A stretch of 64,000 nucleotides of DNA from Streptomyces sp. NBC_00568. GTDB taxonomy: Bacteria; Actinomycetota; Actinomycetes; Streptomycetales; Streptomycetaceae. A program made the translations under genes and the position numbers. Positions 54,801-64,000 of the stretch are shown here, piece after piece. The DNA is taken from NCBI RefSeq assembly GCF_026341855.1, contig NZ_JAPENW010000001.1:2356001-2420000 (forward strand), written 5' to 3'. Each line of letters opens with the position of its first letter. Positions within the stretch are counted from its first letter, which is position 1. Under the pieces are notes generated by a model. The model searched no databases and was not told the DNA's origin. It worked only from the letters and a program-made list of their open reading frames with translations.

Positions 54801-55610
54801 CTAGAAGCCGAAGAGGCGTTCCAGGACGACCGCGATTCCGTCGTCCTCGTTCGACAGGGTGACCTCGTCGGCCACCGACTTGAGTTCCGGGTGGGCGTTG
54901 GCCATCGCCACACCACGGGCGGCCCAGTCGAACATCGGGATGTCATTGGGCATGTCGCCGAAGGCGAGCGTCGCGCCCGGGGTGAGTCCGAGGTGCGCCG
55001 CGGCGAGAGCGAGGCCCGTCGCCTTGGTCACCCCGCATGGCTGGAGTTCGACGGTGCCGGGCCCGGACATGGTGACCGTCGCCAGCGAACCGACCACTCC
55101 CCGCGCCGCGGACGCCAACTCGTCGTCGGACAAGGACGGGTGGCGGAGCAGCACCTTGCTGATCGGCTCCGACCAGAGGTCGTCCCGCCGCCGCACCCGC
55201 ACCGCCGGCAGGGTCGGATGGGGCATCACGTATCCCGGCTCGATGAGCGTCAGCCCGTCCACGCCGTCCTGGTCGACCGCCGCGTACAGCAGCCCGACCT
55301 CCGCCTCGATCTTGCCGAGCGCCGTCTCCGCCAGTTCCCTGTCCAGGGTCACCGACCACAGCATCCGGTCCGCCCCGGCGTCGTACAACTGCGCCCCCTG
55401 CCCGCACACCGCCAGCCCCTCACCGCCGAGTTCGTCGAGGAGCGGTCGCACGCGCGGCGCGGGGCGGCCCGTCACCACGAGGTGCTGGGCACCCGCCTGG
55501 GCCACCTTCGCCAACGCGGCCCGCGACCGGTCGGAGAGGGTGTCGTCGCCGCGCAGCAGCGTTCCGTCCAGGTCAGTGGCGATGAGTGAATATGCAGTCG
55601 GAGCGGCCAT
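54801..55610 (-). CDS. Cof-type HAD-IIB phosphatase
   Basis: This 269-residue sugar-phosphatase-like enzyme has HAD motifs IATDLDGTLL (motif I) at the N-terminus, LVVTGRPAPRV (motif II), a conserved lysine in GVTKATGLALAA (motif III) and LAFGDMPNDIPMFDWA (motif IV). The cap domain between motifs II and III (residues ~85-190) is class IIB. An ATG 30 bases upstream at 55640 is an alternative but adds a basic extension without a better ribosome binding site. The substrate is unknown. Confidence 0.9.
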   Translation of the reverse strand: MAAPTAYSLIATDLDGTLLRGDDTLSDRSRAALAKVAQAGAQHLVVTGRPAPRVRPLLDELGGEGLAVCGQGAQLYDAGADRMLWSVTLDRELAETALGKIEAEVGLLYAAVDQDGVDGLTLIEPGYVMPHPTLPAVRVRRRDDLWSEPISKVLLRHPSLSDDELASAARGVVGSLATVTMSGPGTVELQPCGVTKATGLALAAAHLGLTPGATLAFGDMPNDIPMFDWAARGVAMANAHPELKSVADEVTLSNEDDGIAVVLERLFGF

Positions 55611-55876
55611 GATCCGAAGAATACGGATCGAACGACTCATGGGCCCGGCGTGAACCGGACGACGTCCGGTATCCCGTCAGCAACGCCGTTCACCGTACGG
55701 TGGTTAGCGCGTTGCGACCGCTTCGGATCACGCAAGGTCCACTTCCGCCCACACCGACTTTCCCGCACATGACCGACCACAACACCCCAACACCGCCCGG
55801 CGGCGGCGGGCCGACCCGGCGGCGGCACACACCGCTCCAGGAATCGCCGATCACCATGACAAGTCCGGGGAGAGAC

Positions 55877-56878
55877 ATGTCCTTTGAGTCCTTCGAGCCC
55901 CCTGCGCGGCTTCCCCGCCCTTCCGGCGCGGTGACCCCCTTCCGGCAACACCTCCGCACCTCTGCCGAAGCCGTGATCCGGCGCTTCCCCGAATTCCTCC
56001 GGTCCGAGATCTACGCCCTGTCCTTCCGGATCTGGCGGATCGACGGGGACGAGCGCCACCCGTACGTCGCCATCGGCTACAACACCGAGACCCAGTACGA
56101 GCGGGAGACCTACCCGGAGGACCCCGGCGAGGCCCGCTGGAACTACGCCCTCTGGCTGCTGGACGGCTTCGAGATGCTGGGCAACATCCCCGAAGACCCC
56201 GCCGGCAGCCCTCTGTACGTGGACGAGGTCAAGGAACTGGGCATCTGGTTCGACGGTGACCACGACTTCCTCACCATGGACCTTCCGGAGGAAGAGGAGG
56301 AGGAACTGGACGCCAGGTCCGACCTTCTCCGGCTCCACTTCTACGACGCCGTCATCGACCTGGCCCGCCGTCTCCACGCCGATGGCCGCCTCGCGGAGAT
56401 CTTCGGCCGCGCACTCCCCGTCGTCGTCTTCGACATGGACTGCCCGGGGTGGGAGATCGAGGCCACCCGGGCCGCCAACCCACCCGAGTCCATTGCCGAC
56501 TTCATGGCCTGGCAGCAGGGCGCCATCTATGAAAGCGCGCCGAGGACCGAGGAGTTCCTGATCCGTCTCGACGCGGAGTGGCTCGAGTACTTCCGCGCCA
56601 TGGCCGACGTACTCGTGACCCGCTTCGGCGTCTCCCGCGCGGAGTCCGTCGCCAGGATCAACGAACGCTACGCGGCGGAGGAGCTCAAGCCCATGGGAAA
56701 GGACCTCCTGGGGCACGAACTCCCCGAATTCTGGGCGTACCGCCTCTACTTCGAACCCGACTCCAGGGGCGTACTGCCCTCGGGCTCCCCCGAATCCGAC
56801 GGCGACCTCCGCGCGTGGGCCGTCCGCCCCGCCCCACCCCGCGACTCGGCCGCCTGGACCCTCACGGAGGAGCCCTGA
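55877..56878 (+). CDS. Protein of unknown function
   Basis: This encodes 333 residues. The ATG at 55877 is chosen because GGGGAGA lies four bases upstream (55867-55873). The sequence has normal composition and is acidic: EAVIRRFPEFLRSEIYALSFRIWRIDG, ETYPEDPGEARWNYALWLLDGFEMLG and LPEEEEEELDARSDLLRLHFYDAVIDLARRL suggest a mostly helical fold with a Glu-rich loop around residue 140. The C-terminal part has FGVSRAESVARINERYA and GHELPEFWAYRLYF. No signal peptide or membrane helix is present. I do not recognise the family. It may be immunity- or SUKH-like in shape only. Confidence 0.7.
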   Translation: MSFESFEPPARLPRPSGAVTPFRQHLRTSAEAVIRRFPEFLRSEIYALSFRIWRIDGDERHPYVAIGYNTETQYERETYPEDPGEARWNYALWLLDGFEMLGNIPEDPAGSPLYVDEVKELGIWFDGDHDFLTMDLPEEEEEELDARSDLLRLHFYDAVIDLARRLHADGRLAEIFGRALPVVVFDMDCPGWEIEATRAANPPESIADFMAWQQGAIYESAPRTEEFLIRLDAEWLEYFRAMADVLVTRFGVSRAESVARINERYAAEELKPMGKDLLGHELPEFWAYRLYFEPDSRGVLPSGSPESDGDLRAWAVRPAPPRDSAAWTLTEEP

Positions 56879-56944
56879 CGTACGGGACGGCCGGGACGTA
56901 CGGGGCGGCCGGGACGGCGGCCGGACGCAGCCCTCGGCCCCGCC

Positions 56945-57070
56945 CGGCGCCCGCCCGCACCGCCGGTGGCCGTCACCGGCGCCCGCCCGCACCGCCGACC
57001 ATCCGCACCGCCGATGGTCGTCACCGTCGGCCGCCCGCACCGTCGGCTGCCGTCACCACCGGCTGCCGTG
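56945..57070. repeat. Degenerate tandem repeats between convergent genes
   Basis: Units like GCCCGCACCGCCGGTGGCCGTCACCGG recur three to four times with changes in the 210 bases between the unknown gene and the minus-strand oxidoreductase. They are non-coding and GC-rich and may fold into termination structures for both genes. Confidence 0.7.
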
Positions 57071-57088
57071 CCCTCGGCTGTCCTCGCC

Positions 57089-58312
57089 TCACCCGTGTGC
57101 GGCCACCAGATGCCTGGCCAACCGCGGTGAGGCGAACTCCGTCCCGCACACGAACCGCATCACCGGACCGTACGAGGCCGCCGCCGGCAGACCCGTGAAG
57201 TACAGCCCGGGCACGGAGGACCGGTACCCGGCACCGAGCTTCGGTGCACCGCGGCTCACCGCCAGCTCCGTGCGGAGCTCGTGCCCGAGGAAGTCCATCG
57301 CGGCGATGTCGACGCGGTAGCCGGTCGCGGCGATGACGTGATCGGCGGACAGCTCGTCCACCCGGCCGCCATGGGTCTGCACGGTGAGGACGGGGCCGCC
57401 GTCGGTGACCCCGGCGCGGACGATCCGCCGGACCTCGCGGACCGCGACCTTGCCCTCGAAACGGTCGCGGAGCCACCAGGCGCCGAGGGGACCGAGCACA
57501 CGGCGGACCAGGTAGTGCCGGGACCGGGCGGGCAGATAGCGGTAGGGATGCGGGTAGTAGCTGAGCGCCCACAGGGACCAGGCGCGCCCGAACGGCGACT
57601 CGGGTCGCAGCCTGGGCTGGTTCCACGGCGGCGTGCCGAAGTCGACGGCGCCCTTGCCCCGGGACACCACCCGCACCTGCGCGCCGGCCTCCGCCGCGAG
57701 CGCCGCCGTCTCCAGGGCGGACTGCCCCGCGCCGACGACTATCAGCTCCTTGCCGGAGAAGCGGCTCAGGTCGTGCTGCTGCGAACTGTGCGAGACCGGG
57801 CCGGTCGGCGTGGGACCGTCGGCGGCCGCGCCCGCGAGCTCGGGAGGCAGATGGGCCAGCCCGGACAGTCCGGTGGCCACCACGACCGCCCGCGCGGTGA
57901 ACAACTCTCCCGAGTCCAGCTTGAGTTCGAACCCGCCGGACGGGTCGCCCCCCTCCCGGACGCCCTTCCGGTCGATCGACACGACCCGCACCCGCTCCAG
58001 CTCGGGCACGAGTTTCTGCTGGAACCACTCCCCGTACGCGATGAACGTCTCGACCGGGATGATGTCCTCGTCGGTGACCAGACGCCGCGTCCCCGCCGCG
58101 TCGCAGTAGTCGGCGAGTGTGTGGCCACGCTGCGGGGCGTCGATACTGGAGGCGACCGGAGTCGACTTGAGGAGCATTCCCTCGGGCATGTGATCGCGCC
58201 AGCTCACCATGGGCTCGCCGAAGACACGCACCGGGACTCCACGCGCCCGCAGATGGGCGGCGGTCGACAGGCCGAACGGCCCCGCACCGATGACTGCTAC
58301 CGGATGAATCAC
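57089..58312 (-). CDS. FAD-dependent oxidoreductase / monooxygenase-like protein
   Basis: This 407-residue flavoprotein has the FAD dinucleotide motif VAVIGAGPFGLSTAAHL at the N-terminus and a second GAGQSALETAALAAEAGAQV (residues ~192-212) for NAD(P)H. ATGLSG and ATGYRVDIA mark the two links between domains. The composition is like group B flavin monooxygenases and related lysine/ornithine hydroxylases. Substrate-binding residues cannot be named. A Tyr-rich segment (WALSYYPHPYRYLPARSRHYLVRR, residues ~248-272) is a striking insert. It overlaps no neighbour; an ATP-grasp gene precedes it by 27 bases, and the two are probably co-transcribed. Confidence 0.88.
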   Translation of the reverse strand: MIHPVAVIGAGPFGLSTAAHLRARGVPVRVFGEPMVSWRDHMPEGMLLKSTPVASSIDAPQRGHTLADYCDAAGTRRLVTDEDIIPVETFIAYGEWFQQKLVPELERVRVVSIDRKGVREGGDPSGGFELKLDSGELFTARAVVVATGLSGLAHLPPELAGAAADGPTPTGPVSHSSQQHDLSRFSGKELIVVGAGQSALETAALAAEAGAQVRVVSRGKGAVDFGTPPWNQPRLRPESPFGRAWSLWALSYYPHPYRYLPARSRHYLVRRVLGPLGAWWLRDRFEGKVAVREVRRIVRAGVTDGGPVLTVQTHGGRVDELSADHVIAATGYRVDIAAMDFLGHELRTELAVSRGAPKLGAGYRSSVPGLYFTGLPAAASYGPVMRFVCGTEFASPRLARHLVAAHG

Positions 58313-58339
58313 GAAGTCCCTCCCCAGGACGTACTACGC

Positions 58340-59611
58340 CTACTTCGCGGTAGAACTGTTGGTGCTGCCGAGGCGGTTGGTCCGCCACAGCTGATGGAGA
58401 TGCTTGGCGCCCGGCCGTACGAAGCGCGCCAGCATCATGAAGAACGGCCGCAGGTCGTCACCCGCGAGCCATGCCAGCTCCGTGCCGCTCGCGCGGGTCG
58501 GCGCGTGCGGTGTCGTATAGCCGCTGCGCCGGTAGGCGAGCAGGGCCGGCAGGTCGATGTTCTCCACGATGTACCGGTGACCGGCCCGCTGTTCCCCCTC
58601 CGGAACGGCGCGCCCGGTCAGGTCGAGATGCATGGCACGGACTACGTCGATCCCCGACTCGTTCTCGAAGAGCCGGAACTGCGCGCCCATGCGTGGGTTG
58701 AAGTCGAGGAGCTTGTACCGGCCGTCGCGGCGGTCGAATCGCAGGTCGAGGTCGATGATTCCGCTGAAGCCGATCTGTTTGATGAAACGCGCGGCGAGGT
58801 CGGCGAGTTCCGGATTGTCGACGACGTACGCGTTCGCCGTCATTCCCGCGTGCGGCGGCCAGGAGCGGACCTTCACCCCCGTGAACATCGCGAGCGGTGC
58901 CGAGTCCGCGCCGAAGTACGCGTGCACGATCCAGTCCTCCGCCTCCTCCCTCGGCAGGTACTCCTGGAGGATCACGCCGGGCTGCGGACCCCAGTCCCGG
59001 GCCAGGGCGAGCAGCCCCTCGCGGGTCGCGATCCTCGTCGTGCCGTTCACCGCGGGCCGGCTGCGGCGCACGAACGCCTCGCGGTTCTTGGCGACGAGCG
59101 GGAAGCCGGCCTTCTCGGCGAACGCCTCGATCTCGTCGTACGACTGCGGAAAGGCCGCCGCGGGGCTGGGTATGCCGTGCTCCACGCACAGTTCGTGCAG
59201 CCCCTGTTTGCTGGCCAGCCTGCGGGGCAGCCTGGCGTCCACGCGCGGGAAGAGGAAGGGGCCGGCCAGTTCCTCCTGGTGCTCGGCGATCAGTACGGCG
59301 GCCTCTTCGTCCGTCGGGACGAGCACCGTGGGCCGGCCGATGCGCCGGCCGATGCGCAGCAGTCCCTCGACGAGCCGCTCGGGTTCCTCCGTCCCGGTGG
59401 TCGGCCAGACGAAGGCGCGGCGCAGATAGCGTGAACTCGCGGCCGGTGTGTAGCGGTCCTCGGTTATCGCATACATCGGAATGCCGAGTCGGCCCAGACT
59501 CCGTATGGCGCCCACCCCGCCGTGGTGCAGCGGATAGTCTCCGAACTTCACGATGAGGCCCGGAACTTCCCGGTCGACGTCGGCCGTCACACTCCTGGAG
59601 CTCCTGGCCAT
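58340..59611 (-). CDS. ATP-grasp carboxylate-amine ligase-like protein
   Basis: This 423-residue enzyme has an ATP-grasp fold. LVAKNREAFVRRSRPAVNGTTRI provides the first phosphate loop, VILQEYLPREEAEDWIVHAYFG the adenine-binding segment, and IIDLDLRFDRRDGRYKLLDFNPRMGAQF the metal ligands and catalytic residues. It activates a carboxylate and joins it to an amine. The ATG at 59611 is preceded by GGGGGG; a GTG 12 bases upstream is possible. With the FAD protein 27 bases downstream it may form a small biosynthetic or tailoring unit, perhaps for a peptide or lipid-linked metabolite. The substrate is unknown. Confidence 0.88.
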   Translation of the reverse strand: MARSSRSVTADVDREVPGLIVKFGDYPLHHGGVGAIRSLGRLGIPMYAITEDRYTPAASSRYLRRAFVWPTTGTEEPERLVEGLLRIGRRIGRPTVLVPTDEEAAVLIAEHQEELAGPFLFPRVDARLPRRLASKQGLHELCVEHGIPSPAAAFPQSYDEIEAFAEKAGFPLVAKNREAFVRRSRPAVNGTTRIATREGLLALARDWGPQPGVILQEYLPREEAEDWIVHAYFGADSAPLAMFTGVKVRSWPPHAGMTANAYVVDNPELADLAARFIKQIGFSGIIDLDLRFDRRDGRYKLLDFNPRMGAQFRLFENESGIDVVRAMHLDLTGRAVPEGEQRAGHRYIVENIDLPALLAYRRSGYTTPHAPTRASGTELAWLAGDDLRPFFMMLARFVRPGAKHLHQLWRTNRLGSTNSSTAK

Positions 59612-59839
59612 GGGTCCCCCCACATGTCCCCCCTACGGACCGGACCCACCCCGTCCGTGTCCCCCAAAGGACGCTAAGCCGGAATTGCCACGTCCGACAA
59701 GGTCAATTCGGACATTGCAAACTCTTTAGGCACTGCCCCAGCATGGTCACTCCCCCGTAACGTGTGCCTCGACCACATGAAACGCGTGGAACGCATGGAT
59801 CACATGGCGAGTACGAATCCGAAAGCGAGGCACCAACCG

Positions 59840-61069
59840 ATGCCCCCCTTCGATGTCCCCGAGGGCGATCCCTTCGGCCCGCACAACCTGCCGTACGGCG
59901 TGTTCTCCCTGACCGGCCCGGACGGCGACCACGAGCGGCGCGTCGGCGTCCGGCTCGGCGACCATGTCCTCGACGCGGGCGCCGCGGCCCGGGCACTCGG
60001 CTCCCCGTACGCCGGGCTGCTCGCGCAGCCGACCCTCGATCCGTTGCTCGCGGCGGGCCGCACCGCCTGGTCCGACGTCCGGCGCGCGCTGACGGCCTGG
60101 GTGACCGTCCCGGCCCACCGGGAGACCCTGGCTCCCCATCTCCACCCCCTCTCCGACGTGACGCTGCACCTCCCGTTCACCGTCGCGGACTACGTCGACT
60201 TCTACGCCTCCGAGAACCACGCCCGGAACGTCGGCCAGATCTTCCGCCCCGACGCCGCCGACTCCCTCACCCCCAACTGGAAGCACCTGCCGATCGGCTA
60301 TCACGGCCGCTCCGGCACGATCGTGGTCTCCGGCACGGACGTCGTACGCCCGTCGGGCCAGCGCAAGGCCCCCGCGGACGCCGCCCCCGTCTTCGGCCCC
60401 TCGGTCCGCCTGGACATCGAGGCGGAGGTCGGCTTCGTGGTCGGCACCCCCTCGGACATGGGCCGGCCGGTGCGGCTGGGTGACTACCGCGACCACGTCT
60501 TCGGCCTCTGCCTCCTCAACGACTGGTCGGCGCGCGACATCCAGGCCTGGGAGTACGTCCCCCTCGGCCCCTTCCTCGGCAAGTCCTTCGCCACATCCGT
60601 GTCGGCGTGGATCACTCCGCTCGACGCCCTCGACGAAGCCCGCGTCGCGCCCCCCACGCGCACGCACCCGCTCCTCCCCTATCTGGACGACGCCTCCGAA
60701 GACCCCGGCGGCTACGACCTCCGCATCTCCGTGGCCATCAACGGCCACGTCGTCTCCGAACCCCCCTTCTCCACCATGTACTGGACGGCCGCTCAGCAGC
60801 TGGCCCACATGACGGTCAACGGCGCCTCCCTGCGCACCGGCGACCTCTACGGCTCCGGAACCGTCAGCGGCCCCTCGGAGGGTGAGCGCGGCTCTCTGCT
60901 CGAGCTCACCTGGAACGGACGCGACGCCCTCGAGCTCCCCGACGGCAAGCGCACGTTCCTGGAGGACGGCGACGAGGTCACGCTGACGGCCTGGGCGCCT
61001 GGGCCGGGCGGAACCCGGGTGGGCCTCGGCGAGGTCCGGGGCCGCATCACGCAGGCCGTCCCCCAGTAG
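59840..61069 (+). CDS. fahA: Fumarylacetoacetase
   Basis: This 409-residue enzyme is the last step of tyrosine/homogentisate breakdown, splitting fumarylacetoacetate into fumarate and acetoacetate. The FAH N-terminal domain is residues ~1-110 (PYGVFSL, RVGVRLGDHVLDAG). The catalytic domain has VDFYASENHARNVGQIFRP, WKHLPIGYHGRSGTIVVSG, DIEAEVGFVVG and LNDWSARDIQAWEYVPLGPFLGKSFATSVSAWI. The ATG at 59840 is supported by GAGG nine bases upstream; earlier ATGs in frame would add a polar, low-complexity leader. Length is normal. Confidence 0.94.
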   Translation: MPPFDVPEGDPFGPHNLPYGVFSLTGPDGDHERRVGVRLGDHVLDAGAAARALGSPYAGLLAQPTLDPLLAAGRTAWSDVRRALTAWVTVPAHRETLAPHLHPLSDVTLHLPFTVADYVDFYASENHARNVGQIFRPDAADSLTPNWKHLPIGYHGRSGTIVVSGTDVVRPSGQRKAPADAAPVFGPSVRLDIEAEVGFVVGTPSDMGRPVRLGDYRDHVFGLCLLNDWSARDIQAWEYVPLGPFLGKSFATSVSAWITPLDALDEARVAPPTRTHPLLPYLDDASEDPGGYDLRISVAINGHVVSEPPFSTMYWTAAQQLAHMTVNGASLRTGDLYGSGTVSGPSEGERGSLLELTWNGRDALELPDGKRTFLEDGDEVTLTAWAPGPGGTRVGLGEVRGRITQAVPQ

Positions 61070-61081
61070 GACGAGGTCCGC

Positions 61082-61113
61082 GTCACGGTGGCCGGCACCC
61101 TGGCCACCGTGAC
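61082..61113. terminator. Perfect 12-bp hairpin between convergent genes
   Basis: GTCACGGTGGCC (61082-61093) pairs exactly with GGCCACCGTGAC (61102-61113) around an eight-base loop. It lies 12 bases after the fumarylacetoacetase stop and can terminate transcription from both sides, since recQ converges on it. Confidence 0.75.
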
Positions 61114-61164
61114 CCCGCGGAACCCGCCCGACGGGCCGGTCCCCTTACCTCCAGCCGTCTCTGT

Positions 61165-61222
61165 CCAGTGCTCTACATCCAGTGCTCTACAACCCGTGCG
61201 CTACATATCCCGTGCGCTACAT
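61165..61222. repeat. Four near-tandem copies of a recQ-end sequence
   Basis: A 14-base unit, (C)CAGTGCTCTACAT or CCCGTGCGCTACAT, is repeated four times at 61165-61178, 61179-61192, 61193-61206 and 61209-61222. The last copy overlaps the recQ stop (complement of CTA at 61217-61219). Read on the minus strand the unit resembles the codons for the last Trp-Met-stop of RecQ, so the array may have grown from the gene's 3' end. Confidence 0.85.
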
Positions 61223-63235
61223 CCAGTCCTCGGGCTCCGGCTCCTGGTCCAGCTCGGGCCAGTCCGGGTCGGGCCCCTCGTCGGTCGCCGCGGCCGGGAC
61301 ACCCTGAGCTGCGGGGACGCCCGGGGCGCCCCGGTCCGCCGCGGGCGTGCCGGCGCCCAGCGAGGCGAGCACTCCGATCACGCCCTCCCCGTACGTCGCC
61401 AGCTTCTTCTCGCCCACCCCGCTGATACCGCCGAGGTCCTTCACGGACGTGGGCCACACCGTGGCGATCTCCCGCAGCGTGGCGTCGTGGAAGATGACGT
61501 ACGCCGGGACGCCCTGCTCGCGCGCCTGCTCGCCGCGCCAGGAACGCAGTGCCTCGAAAGCGGGGACGAGCTCGGCGGGCAGCTCGGCAGCCGCCGCCTT
61601 GGCCTTGCGCTCGCCCTTGGGTGCCGACGACCGGGAGGCGGTCGGCTTCGGCGGCTCCTTGCGCAGCGGCACATCGCGCTCCCGTCGCAGCACGGTCCCG
61701 CTGTCGTCGGTCAGCACCAGCGTGCCGTACTCGCCCTCGACCGCGATCAGGCCCTGGGCCAGCAGCTGCCGTACGACACCCCGCCAGTCGGACTCCGCCA
61801 GCTCCTCGCCGATGCCGAAGACGGACAACTGGTCGTGGTCGAACTGGATCACCTTGGCGGTCCGCCGCCCCAGCAGGATGTCGACGATCTGCCCCGCGCC
61901 GAACTTCTGCCCCCGCTCACGCTGGAGGCGCACCACCGTGGACAGCAGCTTCTGCGCCGCGACCGTGCCGTCCCAGGTCTCCGGGGGCGTCAGGCAGGTG
62001 TCGCAGTTGCCGCAGGCCGGGGTGTTCGGGTCCTGGCCGAAGTAGGCGAGGAGCTGCGAGCGCCGGCACTGGGCCGTCTCGCACAGGGCGAGCATCGAGT
62101 CCAGGTGGGCGGCCGCCCGCCGCCGGAACGCCTCGTCCCCCTCCGAGCCCTGGATCATCTTGCGCTGCTGGACCACGTCCTGAAGGCCGTACGCCATCCA
62201 GGCCGTGGACGGCAGTCCGTCGCGGCCGGCACGGCCCGTCTCCTGGTAGTAGCCCTCCACTGACTTCGGCAGGTCGAGGTGGGCGACGAACCGGACGTCC
62301 GGCTTGTCGATGCCCATGCCGAAGGCGATCGTGGCGACCACCACCAGGCCCTCCTCGCGCAGGAAGCGCGACTGGTGGGTGGCGCGGGTGCCCGCGTCCA
62401 GGCCCGCGTGGTACGGCACCGCCTCGATGCCGTTGCGGGAGAGGAACTCGGCTGTCTTCTCCACCGAGTTGCGCGAGAGGCAGTAGACGATGCCCGCGTC
62501 GCCCGCGTGCTCCTCGCGCAGGAAGGACAGCAGCTGCTTCTTCGGGTCGGCCTTGGGAACGATCCGGTACTGGATGTTGGGGCGGTCGAAGCTCGCCTCG
62601 AAGTGGCGGGCCGTCGGCATCCCCAGGCGCTGGGTGATCTCCTTGTGCGTCGCCCGCGTGGCCGTGGCCGTCAGCGCAATGCGCGGGACCTCCGGCCAGC
62701 GCTCGCCGAGCAGCGAGAGCGCCAGATAGTCGGGGCGGAAGTCATGGCCCCACTGGGCCACACAGTGCGCCTCGTCGATCGCGAAGACGGAGATCTTCCC
62801 GCGGGACAGCAGGTCCAGCGTGCTGTCCAGCCGCAGCCGCTCCGGAGCGAGGTAGAGCAGGTCGAGCTCCCCGGCCAGGAACTCGGCCTCGACCACGCGC
62901 CGCTCGTCGAAGTCCTGCGTGGAGTTCATGAACCCGGCGTTCACGCCCAGCGCCCGCAGCGCGTCCACCTGGTCCTGCATGAGCGCGATGAGCGGCGAGA
63001 CCACGATGCCCGTACCCGGTCTGACCAGGGAAGGAATCTGATAGCAGAGGGACTTGCCGCCACCGGTCGGCATCAGGACGACGGCGTCACCGCCCGCCAC
63101 CACATGCTCGATGACCGCTTCCTGCTCACCTCGGAAGGCGTCGTACCCGAAGACCCGGTGGAGGGTGGCCAGTGCCTCGCTCTCTCCCAGCGTCTCCGTC
63201 GCGTCAGCTTCGGTCATCACACCCGTCCCGCCCAT
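61217..63235 (-). CDS. recQ: RecQ-family ATP-dependent DNA helicase
   Basis: This 672-residue 3'-5' DNA helicase is for repair and recombination. Walker A is [14 protein letters not shown], the DEAH box [19 protein letters not shown], and motif [13 protein letters not shown] cysteine cluster for zinc is in [11 protein letters not shown] ... CGNCDTCL (RecQ-C). A winged-helix region follows. An HRDC domain near residues 560-640 has [32 protein letters not shown] and [14 protein letters not shown]. The ATG at 63235 has GGGGGA seven bases upstream; an alternative ATG is 63217. The last ~40 residues are acidic. A very long open frame upstream of the start is not coding. Confidence 0.94.
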   Translation of the reverse strand: MGGTGVMTEADATETLGESEALATLHRVFGYDAFRGEQEAVIEHVVAGGDAVVLMPTGGGKSLCYQIPSLVRPGTGIVVSPLIALMQDQVDALRALGVNAGFMNSTQDFDERRVVEAEFLAGELDLLYLAPERLRLDSTLDLLSRGKISVFAIDEAHCVAQWGHDFRPDYLALSLLGERWPEVPRIALTATATRATHKEITQRLGMPTARHFEASFDRPNIQYRIVPKADPKKQLLSFLREEHAGDAGIVYCLSRNSVEKTAEFLSRNGIEAVPYHAGLDAGTRATHQSRFLREEGLVVVATIAFGMGIDKPDVRFVAHLDLPKSVEGYYQETGRAGRDGLPSTAWMAYGLQDVVQQRKMIQGSEGDEAFRRRAAAHLDSMLALCETAQCRRSQLLAYFGQDPNTPACGNCDTCLTPPETWDGTVAAQKLLSTVVRLQRERGQKFGAGQIVDILLGRRTAKVIQFDHDQLSVFGIGEELAESDWRGVVRQLLAQGLIAVEGEYGTLVLTDDSGTVLRRERDVPLRKEPPKPTASRSSAPKGERKAKAAAAELPAELVPAFEALRSWRGEQAREQGVPAYVIFHDATLREIATVWPTSVKDLGGISGVGEKKLATYGEGVIGVLASLGAGTPAADRGAPGVPAAQGVPAAATDEGPDPDWPELDQEPEPEDWM

Positions 63236-63526
63236 CGTCCTGTCCCCCGTACGTCGCGCCTCGACCACAGCGTCCACGATAGGGGTCCGCGCCGACAGTC
63301 CGAGAGTTGTCCACAGGCTGCGAGTGACCGGCTTCCCTACGCAACGGCGCCCGGCCCGTCTCACTCCCCCGGACGGCGAGGCCCGCCCGCGTTCAACCCG
63401 TTGGCCCCGCTCGCATGGCGGCACTTCGCGACCGAGGGACATGCTGCTCGGGCGGGAGGAGGGGGCCCGCAGCCGACGGAACGGGGCCGTCGCGTACGCC
63501 TCTCTCGCGTCTCTAGGAGTCTTCGC
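63236..63526. promoter_or_regulatory. Divergent promoter region of recQ and the secreted protein
   Basis: These 291 bases between recQ (minus) and a secreted-protein gene (plus) contain no gene. A GGAG box (63516-63519) lies seven bases before the plus-strand ATG. No strong palindrome is visible. Confidence 0.4.
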
Positions 63527-64000
63527 ATGTCCCACCGTCCCCTCAGGACCGCCATCACTCTCGTGACAGCCGCCGCCGCGTCGCTCGCCCTGGCCGCCGT
63601 TCCCGCCCCGGCCGCGTCCGGTCCGGTCGACCCGGCCGACCGGAAGGCCGTGCGGGATCTGGCCACGGCGTACATGGCCAGCTTCAAGTACCTCGACGAG
63701 AAGGCCGCCCTCGCCGACGGATACGTCCCCCATCAGTGCTCCACGGATCCCGCGGGGCACGGCAGCATGGGTTACCACTACTTCAACGAGTCCCGCTACG
63801 GCTCGCTCGACCCGGCGAAGCCCGCGGCTCTTCTCTTCGAGGACGGGAAGAACGGCAGGCGCAGGCTCGCCGGGGTGGAGTGGATCGTGGTGGACGCCGA
63901 CCAGAACCTGAAGACCGGACAGCGACTCTCGATGTTCGGCGGCCAGAAGTTCGACGGTCCGATGCCGGGGCACTACCCCGGCATGCCGATCCACTACGAC
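63527..64000 (+). CDS. Secreted protein, N-terminal part (cut by window end)
   Basis: The first 158 codons are in the window; no stop is reached before base 64000. A signal peptide ([30 protein letters not shown], cut near residue 30) is followed by a mature domain starting [28 protein letters not shown]. This has [45 protein letters not shown], then [14 protein letters not shown]. The Cys/His-rich block HQC...[10 protein letters not shown] is a likely metal or ligand site. I do not recognise the family. It lies divergent from recQ. Confidence 0.75.
   Translation, partial: MSHRPLRTAITLVTAAAASLALAAVPAPAASGPVDPADRKAVRDLATAYMASFKYLDEKAALADGYVPHQCSTDPAGHGSMGYHYFNESRYGSLDPAKPAALLFEDGKNGRRRLAGVEWIVVDADQNLKTGQRLSMFGGQKFDGPMPGHYPGMPIHYD

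Noticed and set aside
57281..59434. A 717-codon plus-strand open frame
   Set aside because: It lies antisense to the FAD oxidoreductase and ATP-grasp genes, both with clear motifs; its own sequence is Arg/Glu/Gly-rich with no domain.
63236..63994. N-terminal extension of recQ by ~250 codons
   Set aside because: The frame stays open by chance. The extension is Arg/Gly-rich, overlaps a divergent secreted-protein gene, and a good ribosome binding site supports ATG 63235.

Overview
The window is high-GC actinobacterial chromosome, almost certainly Streptomyces. The signs are very high GC at third codon positions, many GTG starts with GGAGG-type ribosome binding sites, ATGA/GTGA start-stop overlaps, a c-di-AMP (ydaO) riboswitch before a cell-wall hydrolase, and Streptomyces-type dispersed intergenic repeats. 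From memory the flanks resemble the S. coelicolor core segment around SCO4577-SCO4609 (recQ, polyprenyl synthase, korAB, second nuo cluster, htpX). That comparison was not run here.

Left part (1-23.5 kb): an APC permease tail, a SUKH-fold protein, a possible frameshifted remnant, yccF-htpX, then a tightly coupled ten-gene minus-strand operon nuoABCHIJKLMN. This is a partial complex I without NuoE/F/G (the NADH module) and without NuoD. Its NuoC carries a long disordered tail. Divergent from it lie two paralogous histidine kinases, one NarL-type response regulator, and a 2-oxoacid:ferredoxin oxidoreductase (korAB). Together these suggest a ferredoxin-linked electron-transfer module under local two-component control. 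An HxlR regulator with its divergent NAD(P)-binding reductase target, a RarD transporter and a VOC protein follow.

Middle part (23.5-42.8 kb): a type IV secretion-like locus. A minus-strand arm encodes a VirB1-like transglycosylase/M23 hydrolase, a lipoprotein, a long Pro/Ala-rich protein and a basic protein. A plus-strand arm encodes a P-loop-like protein, two pilin-like membrane peptides, a bitopic VirB8-position protein, a TrbL/VirB6-like channel protein, a split VirB4, a VirD4 coupling ATPase, a DUF4913 protein, a small protein plus zeta-toxin kinase, a zinc-ribbon protein and a ~900-residue protein with HExxE and Rossmann signatures. I see no relaxase, integrase, replication gene or flanking tRNA. 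I therefore read it as a resident secretion or contact-dependent system rather than an obvious mobile element. It is the most interesting part of the window.

Right part (43-64 kb): an FMN reductase, a LolA-like protein with an ABC transporter, a CHRD/DUF3455 secreted protein divergent from a lipoprotein, long-chain polyprenyl diphosphate synthase, a CocE/NonD hydrolase, a riboswitch-controlled LysM-SLT hydrolase, a HAD phosphatase, an unknown protein, an FAD oxidoreductase/ATP-grasp pair, fumarylacetoacetase, RecQ helicase and the start of a secreted protein cut by the window end. Several intergenic regions hold perfect hairpins (likely terminators) and short tandem repeats.
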